Positions 31,575 through 39,441 of a stretch of 46,371 nt of DNA are shown piece after piece. The stretch is from Blastococcus saxobsidens (GTDB taxonomy: Bacteria > Actinomycetota > Actinomycetes > Mycobacteriales > Geodermatophilaceae). The notes under the pieces were generated by a model. The model was not told the origin of the DNA. It saw only the letters and a list, made by a program, of their open reading frames with translations, and searched no databases. The DNA lies in NCBI RefSeq assembly GCF_010682065.1, contig NZ_JAAGWG010000034.1:1-46371 (forward strand), written 5' to 3'. The position numbers and the translations under genes were made by a program. Every line of letters begins with the position of its first letter. Position 1 is the first letter of the stretch.

Positions 31575-32524
31575 CAGTTGGCTCCGGAGAAGTCGGCGCG
31601 GCGGTTGACGACCCAGCGGGCGAGCATGTTGACGCCGAGCGTGATGACGAAGAGCACCAGGCCGCTGGCGATGAGCGTGTTGACGTCGATGCCCGTGGCC
31701 TCGGGGAACCTGAGTGCGATGTTCGACGCGATCGTCGACGGGTTGGAGTTGCTGATCAGGGTCAGCGTCGCGCCCGCGCCGCCGGAGAGCACGATGGCCA
31801 CGGCCATGGTCTCGCCGAGGGCGCGGCCCAGACCCAGCATCGCGCCGGCGATGACGCCGGACTTGCCGTAGGGCAGCACGGCCATCCGGATCATCTCCCA
31901 GCGGGTCGCGCCCAGCGCCAGGGCCGCCTCGCGGTGCAGGGCCGGGGCCTGGCTGAACACCTCCCGGGAGATGGCGGAGATGATCGGCAGGATCATCACC
32001 GCGAGCACGAGGCCGACGGTGAACATCGTGCGGCCGGTGGTGGATGCCGGGCCGGCGAAGAACGGGATGAAGCCGAGCGTGTCCGCCGCCCACTGGTGGA
32101 ACGGTCGCAGGGCCGGCGCCAGGACCGCCAGGCCCCAGAAGCCGTAGACGACGCTGGGGATGGCGGCCAGCAGGTCGATGACGTAGCCCATGGCGGCGGC
32201 GATGCGCCGCGGGGCGTAGTAGGTGACGTAGAGCGCGATCCCGACGGCGAGCGGGGTGGCGACGAGCAGGGCCAGCACGGCGCCCAGCAGCGTGCCGAGG
32301 ATCAGTGGCGCGATGTAGGCGGCCAGCCCTTCGCCGCCGGGGATGTCCTCGGCGGGCGCGACGAGCGCGGGGATCGCCTCGCCGATGAGGAAGGCGGCCA
32401 CCCCGGCGAGGACCAGCAGGATGAGGATGCCCGAGGCCTTCGCGGTACCGGCGAAGATGCGGTCGCCGGGCCGGCGGACGGCCGGCTGCTGCGTGGGCTC
32501 GGACGGGGCCTTCGTGGCGGTCAC
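31574..32524 (-). CDS. pstC: Phosphate ABC transporter permease PstC
   Basis: Inner-membrane permease partner of PstA. Encodes 316 residues from GTG 32524, with CGGAG 5 nt upstream; earlier in-frame starts up to 32638 would overlap the intercistronic hairpin. Six TM segments are visible. PstC hallmarks are AAIPSVVYGFWGLAVLAP and the EAA loop REAALALGATRWEMIRMAVL. Separated from pstS by 129 bp holding a strong hairpin. Confidence 0.96.
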   Translation of the reverse strand: MTATKAPSEPTQQPAVRRPGDRIFAGTAKASGILILLVLAGVAAFLIGEAIPALVAPAEDIPGGEGLAAYIAPLILGTLLGAVLALLVATPLAVGIALYVTYYAPRRIAAAMGYVIDLLAAIPSVVYGFWGLAVLAPALRPFHQWAADTLGFIPFFAGPASTTGRTMFTVGLVLAVMILPIISAISREVFSQAPALHREAALALGATRWEMIRMAVLPYGKSGVIAGAMLGLGRALGETMAVAIVLSGGAGATLTLISNSNPSTIASNIALRFPEATGIDVNTLIASGLVLFVITLGVNMLARWVVNRRADFSGAN

Positions 32525-32601
32525 CGCTGCTCCGTGGGGTTCATTCGTGGATGTGTACGCCTGGTCCGGGTCATCTGCTCGGTCTCCCGGGCCGGGCGGT
32601 G

Positions 32602-32640
32602 CGATGGCCCGGGACGTCGTGTGGACGTCCCGGGCCATCG
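32602..32640 (-). terminator. Intercistronic hairpin between pstS and pstC
   Basis: A perfect 17-bp stem (32602-32618 with 32624-32640) and a 5-nt loop, 14 nt past the pstS stop at 32654. It probably acts as a partial terminator or 3' mRNA stabiliser, letting pstS exceed pstCAB. Confidence 0.75.
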
Positions 32641-32653
32641 TGGCGTACTGAGG

Positions 32654-33784
32654 TCAGCTCGCGGCGGTGATCGCGTCGACCGCGGACTGTGCCTTCTCCC
32701 GCAGGGCGTCGGAGATCGGCGCGCTGCCGGCGTTCTCCTCGGCCGCTGCCTGGCCGTCCTCGCTGATCACGTACTCCATGAACGCCTTCACGTTGTCAGC
32801 AGCCGCCTGGTCGTCGTACTCGATGCAGCCGACGTGGTAGCTGACCAGGACGATCGGGTACTCGCCCGAGCCCTCCGTGGTGCGGTTGAGCTCGATGGCG
32901 CCGTCGTACTCGCCCCGGCCCTCGACCGCCGGCGAGTTCTCCACCACGGCGGAGGCGGACTCGGCGGTGGGGGCGACGAACTCGTCGCCCACGCCCACGT
33001 TCGCCACACCCAGGGAGCCGGCGCGGCTGGCGTCGGCGTAGGTGATGGCGCCGTTGCGACCCTCGACGACGCTCACGACACCGCTGGTCTGGTTGGCGGC
33101 CTCGCCACCCTCCAGCGGCCACACGCCGTCGGGCTCGTTGGTCCAGATGTCACCGGCGGCCTGGAACAGGTAGTCGGTGAAGTTGTCCGTGGTGCCCGAG
33201 TCGTCGGCGCGGTGGACCGGCGTGATCGGCACGTCCGGCAGCGTGGCGTCCGGGTTGTCCGCGGCGATGGCCGGGTCGTTCCAGGTGGTGATCCCGCCGG
33301 TGAAGATGGAGGCGATCGTGTCGGGCGACAGGTTGAGGTCGTCGACGCCCTCGAGGTTGAACAGCACCGCGATCGGCGAGATGTAGTTCGGGAGCTCGAA
33401 GATCTCCCCGCCGGCGCAGCGCTCCTGCGCGGCGGCCAGCTCCTCCTCGTCCAGTGCCGCGTCCGAGCCGGCGAAGTCGGTGTTGCCGGCGACGAACTGC
33501 TCGCGCCCACCGCCGGAGCCGACCGGGTCGTAGCTGAAGTTCACGTCCGGGTACTCGCCCTGGAAGCCGGCCTGCCAGGCCTCCATGGCGGCCTGCTGGC
33601 TGCTCGCGCCCGCGCCGACGAGGTCTCCGCTGAGGGACTGCTCGTCGCTGCCGCCGCCACCGCCCCCGTTGCCCGACTCGTTGGAAGCACCACAGGCGGC
33701 GAGCGCGAGGGTGCCGGCGAGCGCCATGGACAGGGCCGTGGCGCGCGTCTTGGTGCGGAGCTTCAACTCAGTGCCTCTCGACAT
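32654..33784 (-). CDS. pstS: Phosphate-binding lipoprotein PstS
   Basis: Extracytoplasmic phosphate receptor of the Pst importer. Encodes 376 residues. The lipoprotein signal peptide ends at lipobox LALAAC (Cys31), followed by a Gly/Ser linker. Phosphate-site segments are LVGAGASSQQAAMEAW, VGSGGGREQF, FAGSDAAL and HRADDSGTTDNFTDYL. ATG 33784 has GAGAAGG 9 nt upstream; a TTG about 18 nt inside, behind GAGAGG, is an alternative and would give MKLRTKTRA. A two-repeat PHO box lies 81-98 bp upstream, so phosphate-starvation control by PhoP is expected. Confidence 0.95.
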   Translation of the reverse strand: MSRGTELKLRTKTRATALSMALAGTLALAACGASNESGNGGGGGGSDEQSLSGDLVGAGASSQQAAMEAWQAGFQGEYPDVNFSYDPVGSGGGREQFVAGNTDFAGSDAALDEEELAAAQERCAGGEIFELPNYISPIAVLFNLEGVDDLNLSPDTIASIFTGGITTWNDPAIAADNPDATLPDVPITPVHRADDSGTTDNFTDYLFQAAGDIWTNEPDGVWPLEGGEAANQTSGVVSVVEGRNGAITYADASRAGSLGVANVGVGDEFVAPTAESASAVVENSPAVEGRGEYDGAIELNRTTEGSGEYPIVLVSYHVGCIEYDDQAAADNVKAFMEYVISEDGQAAAEENAGSAPISDALREKAQSAVDAITAAS

Positions 33785-33864
33785 GGGCCCGGACCTTCTC
33801 CGGGCTGCTATGGACCGTCGGGAGAGGACGCTAGGGAGGCCAGGTGGCGCGCCGACCCAGCTCA

Positions 33865-33882
33865 GGTGAACGGACGGTGAAC
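33865..33882 (-). promoter_or_regulatory. PHO box (PhoP site) upstream of pstS
   Basis: On the minus strand, GTTCACC occurs twice (33882-33876 and 33871-33865) with an exact 11-bp period. This is the direct-repeat architecture known for Streptomyces PhoP boxes. It lies 81-98 bp before the pstS start. Confidence 0.8.
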
Positions 33883-34253
33883 GACCGCTGAGGTCTTCGA
33901 TGATCACCGGTGTCCCGGGTCACTCCGGGGCAGGAATCGCCTTTTGTGGCGGGTTGGACGAGGACTCGCGGCGCCGGCCGGATCGCCTGCGACCTGCTGG
34001 GGAGACCCTCCCGCGACGGCCTCGCGCGGTGGTCCGGAGGTCCGGGGCGGTGTGCTCCGCGGGGGTGGTTATCCGCTAGGCGGTCCGTGCCGAGGCCCCG
34101 GGAGCGGGCTCGGAGTTGCGCGCCGACCGCGCCGCGATGAACCTCGGATTACAAGACGACAAATTACCGGAACGCTGTTGTGCAGGAACCGGTGCGTCAA
34201 TAACTTCCATTCCGCCGCCGGTCCGGCGGGCACACCGACAGGAAGAAGGCACC
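33883..34253. other. Gene-free stretch between the PHO box and the small secreted protein gene
   Basis: About 370 bp without a credible gene. The short plus-strand frames here are Arg/Gly/Pro-rich and have no ribosome site. The last ~75 bp (34141-34215, including GATTACAAGACGACAAATTA) is clearly more AT-rich than the rest of the window and probably holds the promoter of the secreted-protein gene. No clear -10/-35 pair can be fixed. Confidence 0.5.
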
Positions 34254-34574
34254 ATGAAGTTCCGTCTCTCCCGGGTCCTGGCCGGAGCGGTCGTCCCCGC
34301 TGCGATCATCGCCATGGCCGCTCCTGCTTCCGCCGAGATCCACAGCTTCGGCGCCCTCAACTGCGGCTCGAGCCTCATCCTCTCCACCGCGTCCTCGACC
34401 GGGACCACCAACCACGTGCACTTCCGGAACAGCCAGATCCGGCAGAAGCAGTACGTGAACGGCGGCACCCGTCGGACCACGCTGTACAACCCCGGCGACT
34501 GGACCAGCGTCACCTCCGCGCAGGTCAACACGAACGGGTCGATCTTCTCGTCCCGGCTCACCTGCGACTACTGA
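34254..34574 (+). CDS. Small secreted protein with two cysteines
   Basis: Encodes 106 residues from ATG 34254, with AGGAAGAAGG just upstream. A classical Sec signal peptide (KFRLSRVLAGAVVP, hydrophobic core, APASA) is followed by a ~77-residue mature part that starts EIHSFGALNC. It is rich in Ser, Thr and Asn and ends RLTCDY. The two Cys, one near each end, could form a disulfide closing a small beta-sheet domain. No family recognised. An AT-rich promoter region precedes it and a strong terminator follows, so it is a single-gene unit. Confidence 0.75.
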   Translation: MKFRLSRVLAGAVVPAAIIAMAAPASAEIHSFGALNCGSSLILSTASSTGTTNHVHFRNSQIRQKQYVNGGTRRTTLYNPGDWTSVTSAQVNTNGSIFSSRLTCDY

Positions 34575-34580
34575 GCACCG

Positions 34581-34615
34581 GGCCGCTCGGGCGACACCCT
34601 GTCGCCCGAGCGGCC
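34581..34615 (+). terminator. Terminator after the small secreted protein gene
   Basis: 34581-34596 pairs perfectly with 34600-34615 over 16 bp around a 3-nt CCC loop, 6 nt past the stop at 34574. Confidence 0.8.
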
Positions 34616-34669
34616 ACCGGGCGCCCGAGCACCGCGCCCGAGGACCGAGGACCGAGGGAAGGAACGCAG

Positions 34670-35308
34670 GTGCGTACTCGACCAGTGCATGCCGTCCTCG
34701 CGGTCGTGGCCTGTGCCGCGCTCGCGACGAGCTGCGCGGCGCGCCCCGACGAGGGGGTCAGGTCCACCGCCGAGGCCCGCTCCGATCATCTGCACGACCT
34801 GGCCGAGCTCTACGGGATCACCGACCCCCCGGAGATCGCCCTCGAGCGGTACGTGGACCTCGACGAGGCGCCCCGCGTCCTCGCGGCGTGCCTGGTCGAA
34901 GCCGGCTGGCCCGGCGTCCGGGCGTCCAGCGACGGGTCGCTGGACTCCGGCGACATGGACCCGGGGGACCAGGCTGCCTACAACGAGGACGTGTACGTGT
35001 GCAGCGCCAGGTTCAGCACCCACCCCCGGTATCTGCGCGAGCTGACCCGGGAGCAGCAGGGTGTGGTGTTCGACTACTACGCGCACACGCTGACCCCGTG
35101 CCTGCGGGAACACGGCCAGGACGTCCCGGCGGCGCCGCCGAGGGACGGATGGATCGATGCGGCGCATGTCGCGGAGGGCGACGAATCCGCGGCCGGGCCG
35201 TGGAACCCGTACTCCTTCGTCGAGCCGCGGGACGCGGCCCACTGGGAACTCCTCAACGAGTCCTGTCCGCAGCTGCCCCCGACCGAGGAGCTGTGGGGGG
35301 AGGGCTGA
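34670..35308 (+). CDS. Putative lipoprotein of unknown function
   Basis: Encodes 212 residues from GTG 34670, with GAGGGAAGGA about 6-8 nt upstream. The N-terminus is a lipoprotein signal (VHAVLAVVACAALATSC; lipobox LATSC, Cys at about 23). The mature part has ERYVDLDEAPRVLAACLVEA, AYNEDVYVCSARFSTHP and YYAHTLTPCLREHG. Several Cys and aromatic residues recall actinobacterial lipoproteins without assigned function. It is next to the small secreted protein but separated by a terminator. It converges on mshD with only 28 bp between. Confidence 0.78.
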   Translation: MRTRPVHAVLAVVACAALATSCAARPDEGVRSTAEARSDHLHDLAELYGITDPPEIALERYVDLDEAPRVLAACLVEAGWPGVRASSDGSLDSGDMDPGDQAAYNEDVYVCSARFSTHPRYLRELTREQQGVVFDYYAHTLTPCLREHGQDVPAAPPRDGWIDAAHVAEGDESAAGPWNPYSFVEPRDAAHWELLNESCPQLPPTEELWGEG

Positions 35309-35336
35309 GCGTCCCCGGCGGGCTGGCCGGAGGCCG

Positions 35337-36248
35337 TCAGCCGCGCGCCGACCGCCACGCCACGTCGACGGCGAACCGCTGGAAACCCCGTGCCTCGTAG
35401 AGCCGCACGGCCGCCTGGTTGTCCTCCTCCACGTACAGGAGCACCTCGGCCAGGCCCCGCCCGCGCAGGTGGGCCAGCCCCAGGTCGGTGAGCGCCCGGC
35501 CCAGGCCCAGGCCCTGCGCGCCCGGGTCGACGCCGAGCACGTAGATCTCCCCGACCGGCTCCGGGCCTGCGTCACCGGCCGGATGCACCTTCGTCCAGTG
35601 GAAGCCGAGCAGCTCCCCGCCGTCGTCCGGCCGACCGCGCCAGGCGAGCAGGAAACCCTCGGGGTCGAACCACGGCTCGGCCTCCCGGAGCGCCAGGTCC
35701 GCCGCGGTCATGCGTCCCTGCTCCGGGTGCCAGGCGAAGGCGCGGGCGTTCACCGCCAGCCACGCGTCCTCGTCCCGGCCGGGGCGGAACGGCGCCACCG
35801 TGACGCCGTCGGCGAGGGCGGGCCGGGGGTCGGGGTCGACGCCGGCGAGGTCGCGCCGCATCTGCAGCAGGACCCGTGCGCGGTCGAAGCCGTGCGCGGC
35901 GAGCAGCTCGGCCGAGCCGGGCAGGTCCCCGTGCGCCCAGACGTCCAGCGCGCGGTCGCCGGCCGCGTCGAGCACCTGGCGCAGCAGCGCCGTCCCGTGC
36001 CCGCGGCGCCGGTGCTCGGGGTGGACGACCAGCTCCGCGACGCCGTCGTCCAGCCGCGCGTAGCCGGCGAGGGCGCCGTCGTCGCTGCGCACCACCAGGT
36101 CGGAGCCGCCGGGGGAGCGGTGCTGCAGACGCAGCTCGGCGTCCTCCGACAGCGGGCGCACGCCGTCGGCCGCGGTGGCGGCGCGCAGCAGTTCGAGGAC
36201 CGCGGGGACGTCGACGTCGGATGTGCTGCCGGTGCTCACCTGCGCCAT
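35337..36248 (-). CDS. mshD: Mycothiol synthase MshD
   Basis: Last step of mycothiol biosynthesis: acetyl-CoA-dependent N-acetylation of Cys-GlcN-Ins. Encodes 303 residues with two GNAT domains. The N-terminal half has VAELVVHPEHRRRGHGTALL. The C-terminal half has ARAFAWHPEQGRMT, GEIYVLGVDPGAQGLGLG and YVEEDNQAAVRLYEARGF, all MshD hallmarks. ATG overlaps the glnR stop by one base (TGATG), so the two are translationally coupled. This adjacency is also known from mycobacteria (Rv0818-Rv0819). Confidence 0.96.
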   Translation of the reverse strand: MAQVSTGSTSDVDVPAVLELLRAATAADGVRPLSEDAELRLQHRSPGGSDLVVRSDDGALAGYARLDDGVAELVVHPEHRRRGHGTALLRQVLDAAGDRALDVWAHGDLPGSAELLAAHGFDRARVLLQMRRDLAGVDPDPRPALADGVTVAPFRPGRDEDAWLAVNARAFAWHPEQGRMTAADLALREAEPWFDPEGFLLAWRGRPDDGGELLGFHWTKVHPAGDAGPEPVGEIYVLGVDPGAQGLGLGRALTDLGLAHLRGRGLAEVLLYVEEDNQAAVRLYEARGFQRFAVDVAWRSARG

Positions 36249-36985
36249 CAGACCAGTTCGGCGTCGGTCCTGTCGTCCGAGGCGGCGGCCTTGGCGGCGG
36301 CGTCGGCCACCTGCTGGTCGAGCTTGTAGCCGACGTTGCGCACGGTGCCGATCAGCGCCTCGTGCTCGGTACCGAGCTTGGCCCGGAGCCGGCGCACGTG
36401 GACGTCGACGGTGCGGGTGCCGCCGAAGTAGTCGTAGCCCCAGATCTCCTGCAGCAGCTGGGCGCGGGAGAAGACCCGGCCCGGGTGCTGGGCGAGGTAC
36501 TTGAGGAGCTCGAACTCCTTGTAGGTCAGATCGAGGGCGCGGCCACGCAGCTTCGCGGAGTAGCTGTGCTCGTCGATGACCAGCTCGCCGGCCTGCGTCA
36601 CGCCGCCGTCGGCGCCGTCCGCGGGCGTCGCGGCGGCCAGCCGGCGGGAGGTGGCCCACTTGAGCCGGGCGTCCACCTCGGCGGGGCCGGCGGTGTCGAG
36701 CAGCACGTCGTCCACGCCCCAGTCGGCCGACAGGGCGACCAGGCCGCCCTCGGACAGGACGGCGACCAGTGCGGCGGCGACGCCGGTGGAGGAGAGCAGC
36801 CCGCAGAGCGTGCGCGCCCGGATGAGGTCGTGCCGGGCGTCGACGAGCACGACGTCGCCGGAGTCGCCGTCGAGCAGGCTGGACAGCTCGGGAGCGACCA
36901 CGCGCACCTGGTGACCGAGCAGGCCGAGGGCGGGCAGCACCTCGGTCGTCGCCTGCCGGGCGGCGGTCATGAGCACGAGTCGCAT
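36248..36985 (-). CDS. glnR: GlnR-type OmpR-family regulator
   Basis: Global nitrogen regulator of actinobacteria, an orphan with no partner kinase. Encodes 245 residues. The atypical receiver ([29 protein letters not shown] with Asp49) lacks the usual acidic pair. The DNA-binding winged helix is nearly family-invariant: [40 protein letters not shown] and [17 protein letters not shown] 36985 has GAGGAG 5 nt upstream. It leads the glnR-mshD operon and is divergent from the hydrolase-remnant cluster. Confidence 0.94.
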   Translation of the reverse strand: MRLVLMTAARQATTEVLPALGLLGHQVRVVAPELSSLLDGDSGDVVLVDARHDLIRARTLCGLLSSTGVAAALVAVLSEGGLVALSADWGVDDVLLDTAGPAEVDARLKWATSRRLAAATPADGADGGVTQAGELVIDEHSYSAKLRGRALDLTYKEFELLKYLAQHPGRVFSRAQLLQEIWGYDYFGGTRTVDVHVRRLRAKLGTEHEALIGTVRNVGYKLDQQVADAAAKAAASDDRTDAELV

Positions 36986-37068
36986 GTCGTCTCCTCAGGG
37001 GCCGTGGCCGGCGGACGTCGGCCGGACCTGCGACCACGCTGTCGAGGTGAGAGGGCAGGATAGCCGAC

Positions 37069-37323
37069 GTGCCCGTCGACGTGCCCGAACTCGTCGGCAC
37101 CCGCCCGTTGCGGGTGACGGCCGGGGACGGGGTGGAGCTCGACGGCCTCGTGGTGCCGGCCGCCGCGGCCGGTACGGCGCTGACCTTCGTCGTCGCGCAC
37201 GGCGTCACCGACCCGGGTGCCACCGCCTGGGTGGTCCCCGGCTTCGGACACGCCGAGAGCAGCGCCTCGGCCCCGCTCGTCGAACGGATCGGGCGCTGGG
37301 CTTCTGAGACGATCCGGGGGTGA
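37069..37323 (+). pseudogene. Alpha/beta-hydrolase remnant with the catalytic core deleted in frame
   Basis: Encodes 84 residues from GTG 37069. The first half reads as the start of an alpha/beta hydrolase (RPLRVTAGDGVELDGLVVP, FVVAHG oxyanion-loop strand). It jumps at about VTDPGATAW to the C-terminal end of the same fold, VVPGFGHAESS with the usual catalytic His, then LVERIGRWA. The ~170-200 residues that would carry the nucleophile elbow and acid are absent. The frame is intact and its stop overlaps the next start (GTGA), so it is still translated into the operon. It may be a decayed gene or a retained mini-protein. Confidence 0.65.
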
Positions 37324-38138
37324 GTTCGACCGCCGCCCCGCCCGCGACGCCGGACCGGGCGCACCACCTGCCCGCCGCCGGGGTGGCGGTGCTCGCCACC
37401 GGTCTGCTGGCCGGGCTGCCTGCCGCCCTCGACGGCGTCGGGGCGCTGGCCGCCGTCCTGGTGCTGCAGCTGGCGCTCGTGCTGTCCTGGGTGCTGGTCG
37501 CCAGGATGCGTGGCTTCACGGCCTCGCTGACCGTCGGCACGGCCGCGGCGGTCGCCGCCGACCTGGTGCTGGTCCTACCGCAGCGCCCCGTGCTCGGCGG
37601 GCTGCTGGCGGTGCTGGGCGTGGGCTTCCTGGCCGCGGTGCTGCAGCAGATGCTGCGGTCCCCGCGGCACGCCCTGGTCGACTCGCTGGCCGGCGCGGCG
37701 CTGCTGCTGACCGCCGTCGGGGCGCTGGCGGCGCTGCTGGTGCTCGGCACGTCCGACGAGGGCCGGCTGGTGCTCGTCGCGCTGGCCGCCGGGGTGTCGC
37801 TCGCGGTCGGCCACCTGGTGGACCGGGTGCTGCCGCGCCCGCGCGTGGCCGACGGCGTGCCGCGCGGTCTGGTCGGCCTGGTGCTGGCCGTGCTCGCCGG
37901 CGCGGGGGTGGCCTTCGCCGCCCGTGACCTCGCCGACCTGGGGATGCTCCGCGCGCTGCTGCTCGGCGCGGTGGTGGCCGGCGTCGTCGCGCTGGTGGCG
38001 GTGGCCGCCAGCTACGTCGTGGTGGAGGCCGGCGCCGCACCGGGCGACTCGTCGCCCTGGGTGCTGACCGTGGTGCAGGTCGTGCTGCCGATGGCCGCGG
38101 CGGCGCCGGTCGCGGTCGGCCTGCTGACGCTGCTGTGA
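37320..38138 (+). CDS. Multi-TM membrane protein of unknown function
   Basis: Encodes 272 residues from GTG 37320 (4-bp overlap with the previous gene). It is almost wholly hydrophobic, with about eight predicted TM segments, for example LATGLLAGLPAALDGVG, LAAVLVLQLALVLSWVLVA, GLLAVLGVGFLAAVLQQML and LTVVQVVLPMAAAAPVAV. Composition is extremely Ala/Val/Leu-rich and no catalytic motif is visible. Its stop overlaps the lmeA-like start (GTGA), so the three plus-strand genes form a tight translational chain. A cell-envelope role is inferred from the LmeA-like partner. Confidence 0.85.
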   Translation: MSSTAAPPATPDRAHHLPAAGVAVLATGLLAGLPAALDGVGALAAVLVLQLALVLSWVLVARMRGFTASLTVGTAAAVAADLVLVLPQRPVLGGLLAVLGVGFLAAVLQQMLRSPRHALVDSLAGAALLLTAVGALAALLVLGTSDEGRLVLVALAAGVSLAVGHLVDRVLPRPRVADGVPRGLVGLVLAVLAGAGVAFAARDLADLGMLRALLLGAVVAGVVALVAVAASYVVVEAGAAPGDSSPWVLTVVQVVLPMAAAAPVAVGLLTLL

Positions 38139-38824
38139 AGGTCCTCGCCGTCCTGCTCCTGCTGCTGGCCGGCCTGGCGGTGCTGGTCGACCGGGTGGCG
38201 GTGGTCGTCGCAGAGGGGCAGGTGGCGCTGCAGCTCGCGGACCAGGGCGGCCTGGCCGGCGAGCCGGACATCGACATCCGCGGCTTCCCGTTCCTCACCC
38301 AGGCCGTCGGCGGCAGGTACGACGACGTCCGCATCTCGCTGACCGCCGAGCAGCTGGGCCGGCCCGAGGGGACTGAGGCCGACATCGCCCTGCGCGGGGT
38401 CTCCCTGCCGCTGTCCTCGGTGCTCTCCGGCGAGGTCCGGGAGGTGCCGGTCGACAGCATCGACGGCACGGCGACGCTGTCCTACGAGCTGCTGGCCGGA
38501 GAGCTCGGCGGCAACACCACCCTGGCGCCAGAGGGGAACGGGCTGCGGATCACCCGGACCGTCGAGATCCTCGGCTACTCGCTGCCGCTCACCGCGGCCG
38601 GCACCGTGTCGGTGGACGGCGACGAACTGGTCATCGACGTGGAACGAGCCTCCGGCGCCGGGGTGGACGTCCCCCGCGCCCTGGTCGGCCGGGCGGCCGA
38701 CCTCCTCGACCTGCGCTACCGGCTGGAGCTTCCGTTCGGCCTCCAGCTCACCGACGTCACGCCCGCGAGCGATGGGGTGGACGTCCGGGTCGAGGCGCGC
38801 GACGCCGTGCTGACGGCGGAATAG
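38135..38824 (+). CDS. LmeA-like DUF2993 phospholipid-binding protein
   Basis: Encodes 229 residues from GTG 38135. The hydrophobic N-terminus (VLAVLLLLLAGLAVLVDR) is a signal peptide or anchor. DUF2993 hallmarks follow: DIDIRGFPFLTQAVGGRYDD, VSLPLSSVLSGEV and LGYSLPLTAAGTVSVDGDEL. In mycobacteria LmeA (Rv0817c) is a periplasmic lipid-binding protein needed for lipomannan elongation, and it lies next to glnR and a thioredoxin gene as here. Orthology is likely; the exact role in this organism is not shown. Confidence 0.88.
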   Translation: MKVLAVLLLLLAGLAVLVDRVAVVVAEGQVALQLADQGGLAGEPDIDIRGFPFLTQAVGGRYDDVRISLTAEQLGRPEGTEADIALRGVSLPLSSVLSGEVREVPVDSIDGTATLSYELLAGELGGNTTLAPEGNGLRITRTVEILGYSLPLTAAGTVSVDGDELVIDVERASGAGVDVPRALVGRAADLLDLRYRLELPFGLQLTDVTPASDGVDVRVEARDAVLTAE

Positions 38825-38844
38825 CGCCCCGGACCGGTCCGGTT

Positions 38845-39207
38845 GTGCCGGGGGTGACGGGACGGCGGCAGGAGGAGGGCCCGGACGGCTCCCCGGTGTT
38901 CGACCGCCTGGGCGTGCGCCCGGGCGAGGCCGGGCTGACCGTCGTCCAGTTCTCGACGGCGTTCTGCGGCCCGTGCCGGGCGACGAAGGCCCGGCTGGAC
39001 CAGCTGCGCGCCACCCGGCCGGCCCTGGCCACCGTGCACGTCGACGCCGAGAGCCACCTCCGCGAGGTGCGCGAGCTGGGCGTGGAGGTCACGCCGACGC
39101 TCTTCTTCCTCGACCCCGCGGGGCGGGTGCTGCACCGCAGCAGCGGCGCACCGGGGCTCGGAGAGCTCGCCGCCCTGGTGGACGCCCACGGAGGCACCCC
39201 CGCGTGA
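38845..39207 (+). CDS. Thioredoxin-like protein (ThiX type)
   Basis: Encodes 120 residues. The single thioredoxin fold reads LTVVQFSTAFCGPCRATKARL with CGPC at residues 41-44, then ATVHVDAESHLREVRELGVE and the cis-Pro strand VTPTLFFLD. There is no signal peptide, so it is cytoplasmic. It probably serves as a disulfide reductant for the sulfur enzymes next door (inference). GTG 38845 is used; GTG 38854 is equally possible and neither has a clear ribosome site. Its stop lies 5 bp before the -10 element of the leader peptide. Confidence 0.9.
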   Translation: MPGVTGRRQEEGPDGSPVFDRLGVRPGEAGLTVVQFSTAFCGPCRATKARLDQLRATRPALATVHVDAESHLREVRELGVEVTPTLFFLDPAGRVLHRSSGAPGLGELAALVDAHGGTPA

Positions 39208-39212
39208 TCGGC

Positions 39213-39218
39213 TACCCT
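39213..39218 (+). promoter_or_regulatory. -10 element for a leaderless transcript
   Basis: TACCCT fits the actinobacterial TAnnnT -10 consensus and ends 6 nt before the GTG at 39225, placing the expected transcription start on or next to that codon. It lies just after the thioredoxin stop. Confidence 0.55.
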
Positions 39219-39224
39219 CGCGCC

Positions 39225-39299
39225 GTGGGCATCCTGCTGACCTCGCGCCGCACAGTGGACCTGTGCCGCGTCGGCAGCTGCCTGTGTCCGGCCCCGTAG
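39225..39299 (+). CDS. Cys-rich leader peptide (putative cysteine-responsive attenuator)
   Basis: Encodes 24 residues from GTG 39225 with no ribosome site; translation is probably leaderless. It contains TSRRTVDLCRVGSCLCPAP with three Cys in eight residues, then TAG. This matches the class of actinobacterial leader peptides with the RRxVDLCRV pattern. In mycobacteria, poly-Cys uORFs of this kind slow ribosomes when cysteine is scarce and so raise expression of sulfur genes downstream. Here it precedes the rhodanese and sseC genes by 142 bp, with no other gene between, which fits that role. Confidence 0.8.
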   Translation: MGILLTSRRTVDLCRVGSCLCPAP

Positions 39300-39441
39300 A
39301 GGGCGGCACCGCACCGTCCAGACGCGCTCTCCGCGACGTCGGGATGCCCCATTTCCCCCGTGAGTCCCGCGCTCGAGCGATCCGCGTCGTCCCGCACCGC
39401 CTGACCGACCGACCGCACACCGATCATCCGGAGGACCACCC

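Noticed and set aside
29607..33880. Two long plus-strand frames across the pst operon
   Set aside because: Antisense to pstBACS, whose motifs are unambiguous; the translations are His/Asp/Gly/Arg-rich with no recognisable domain.
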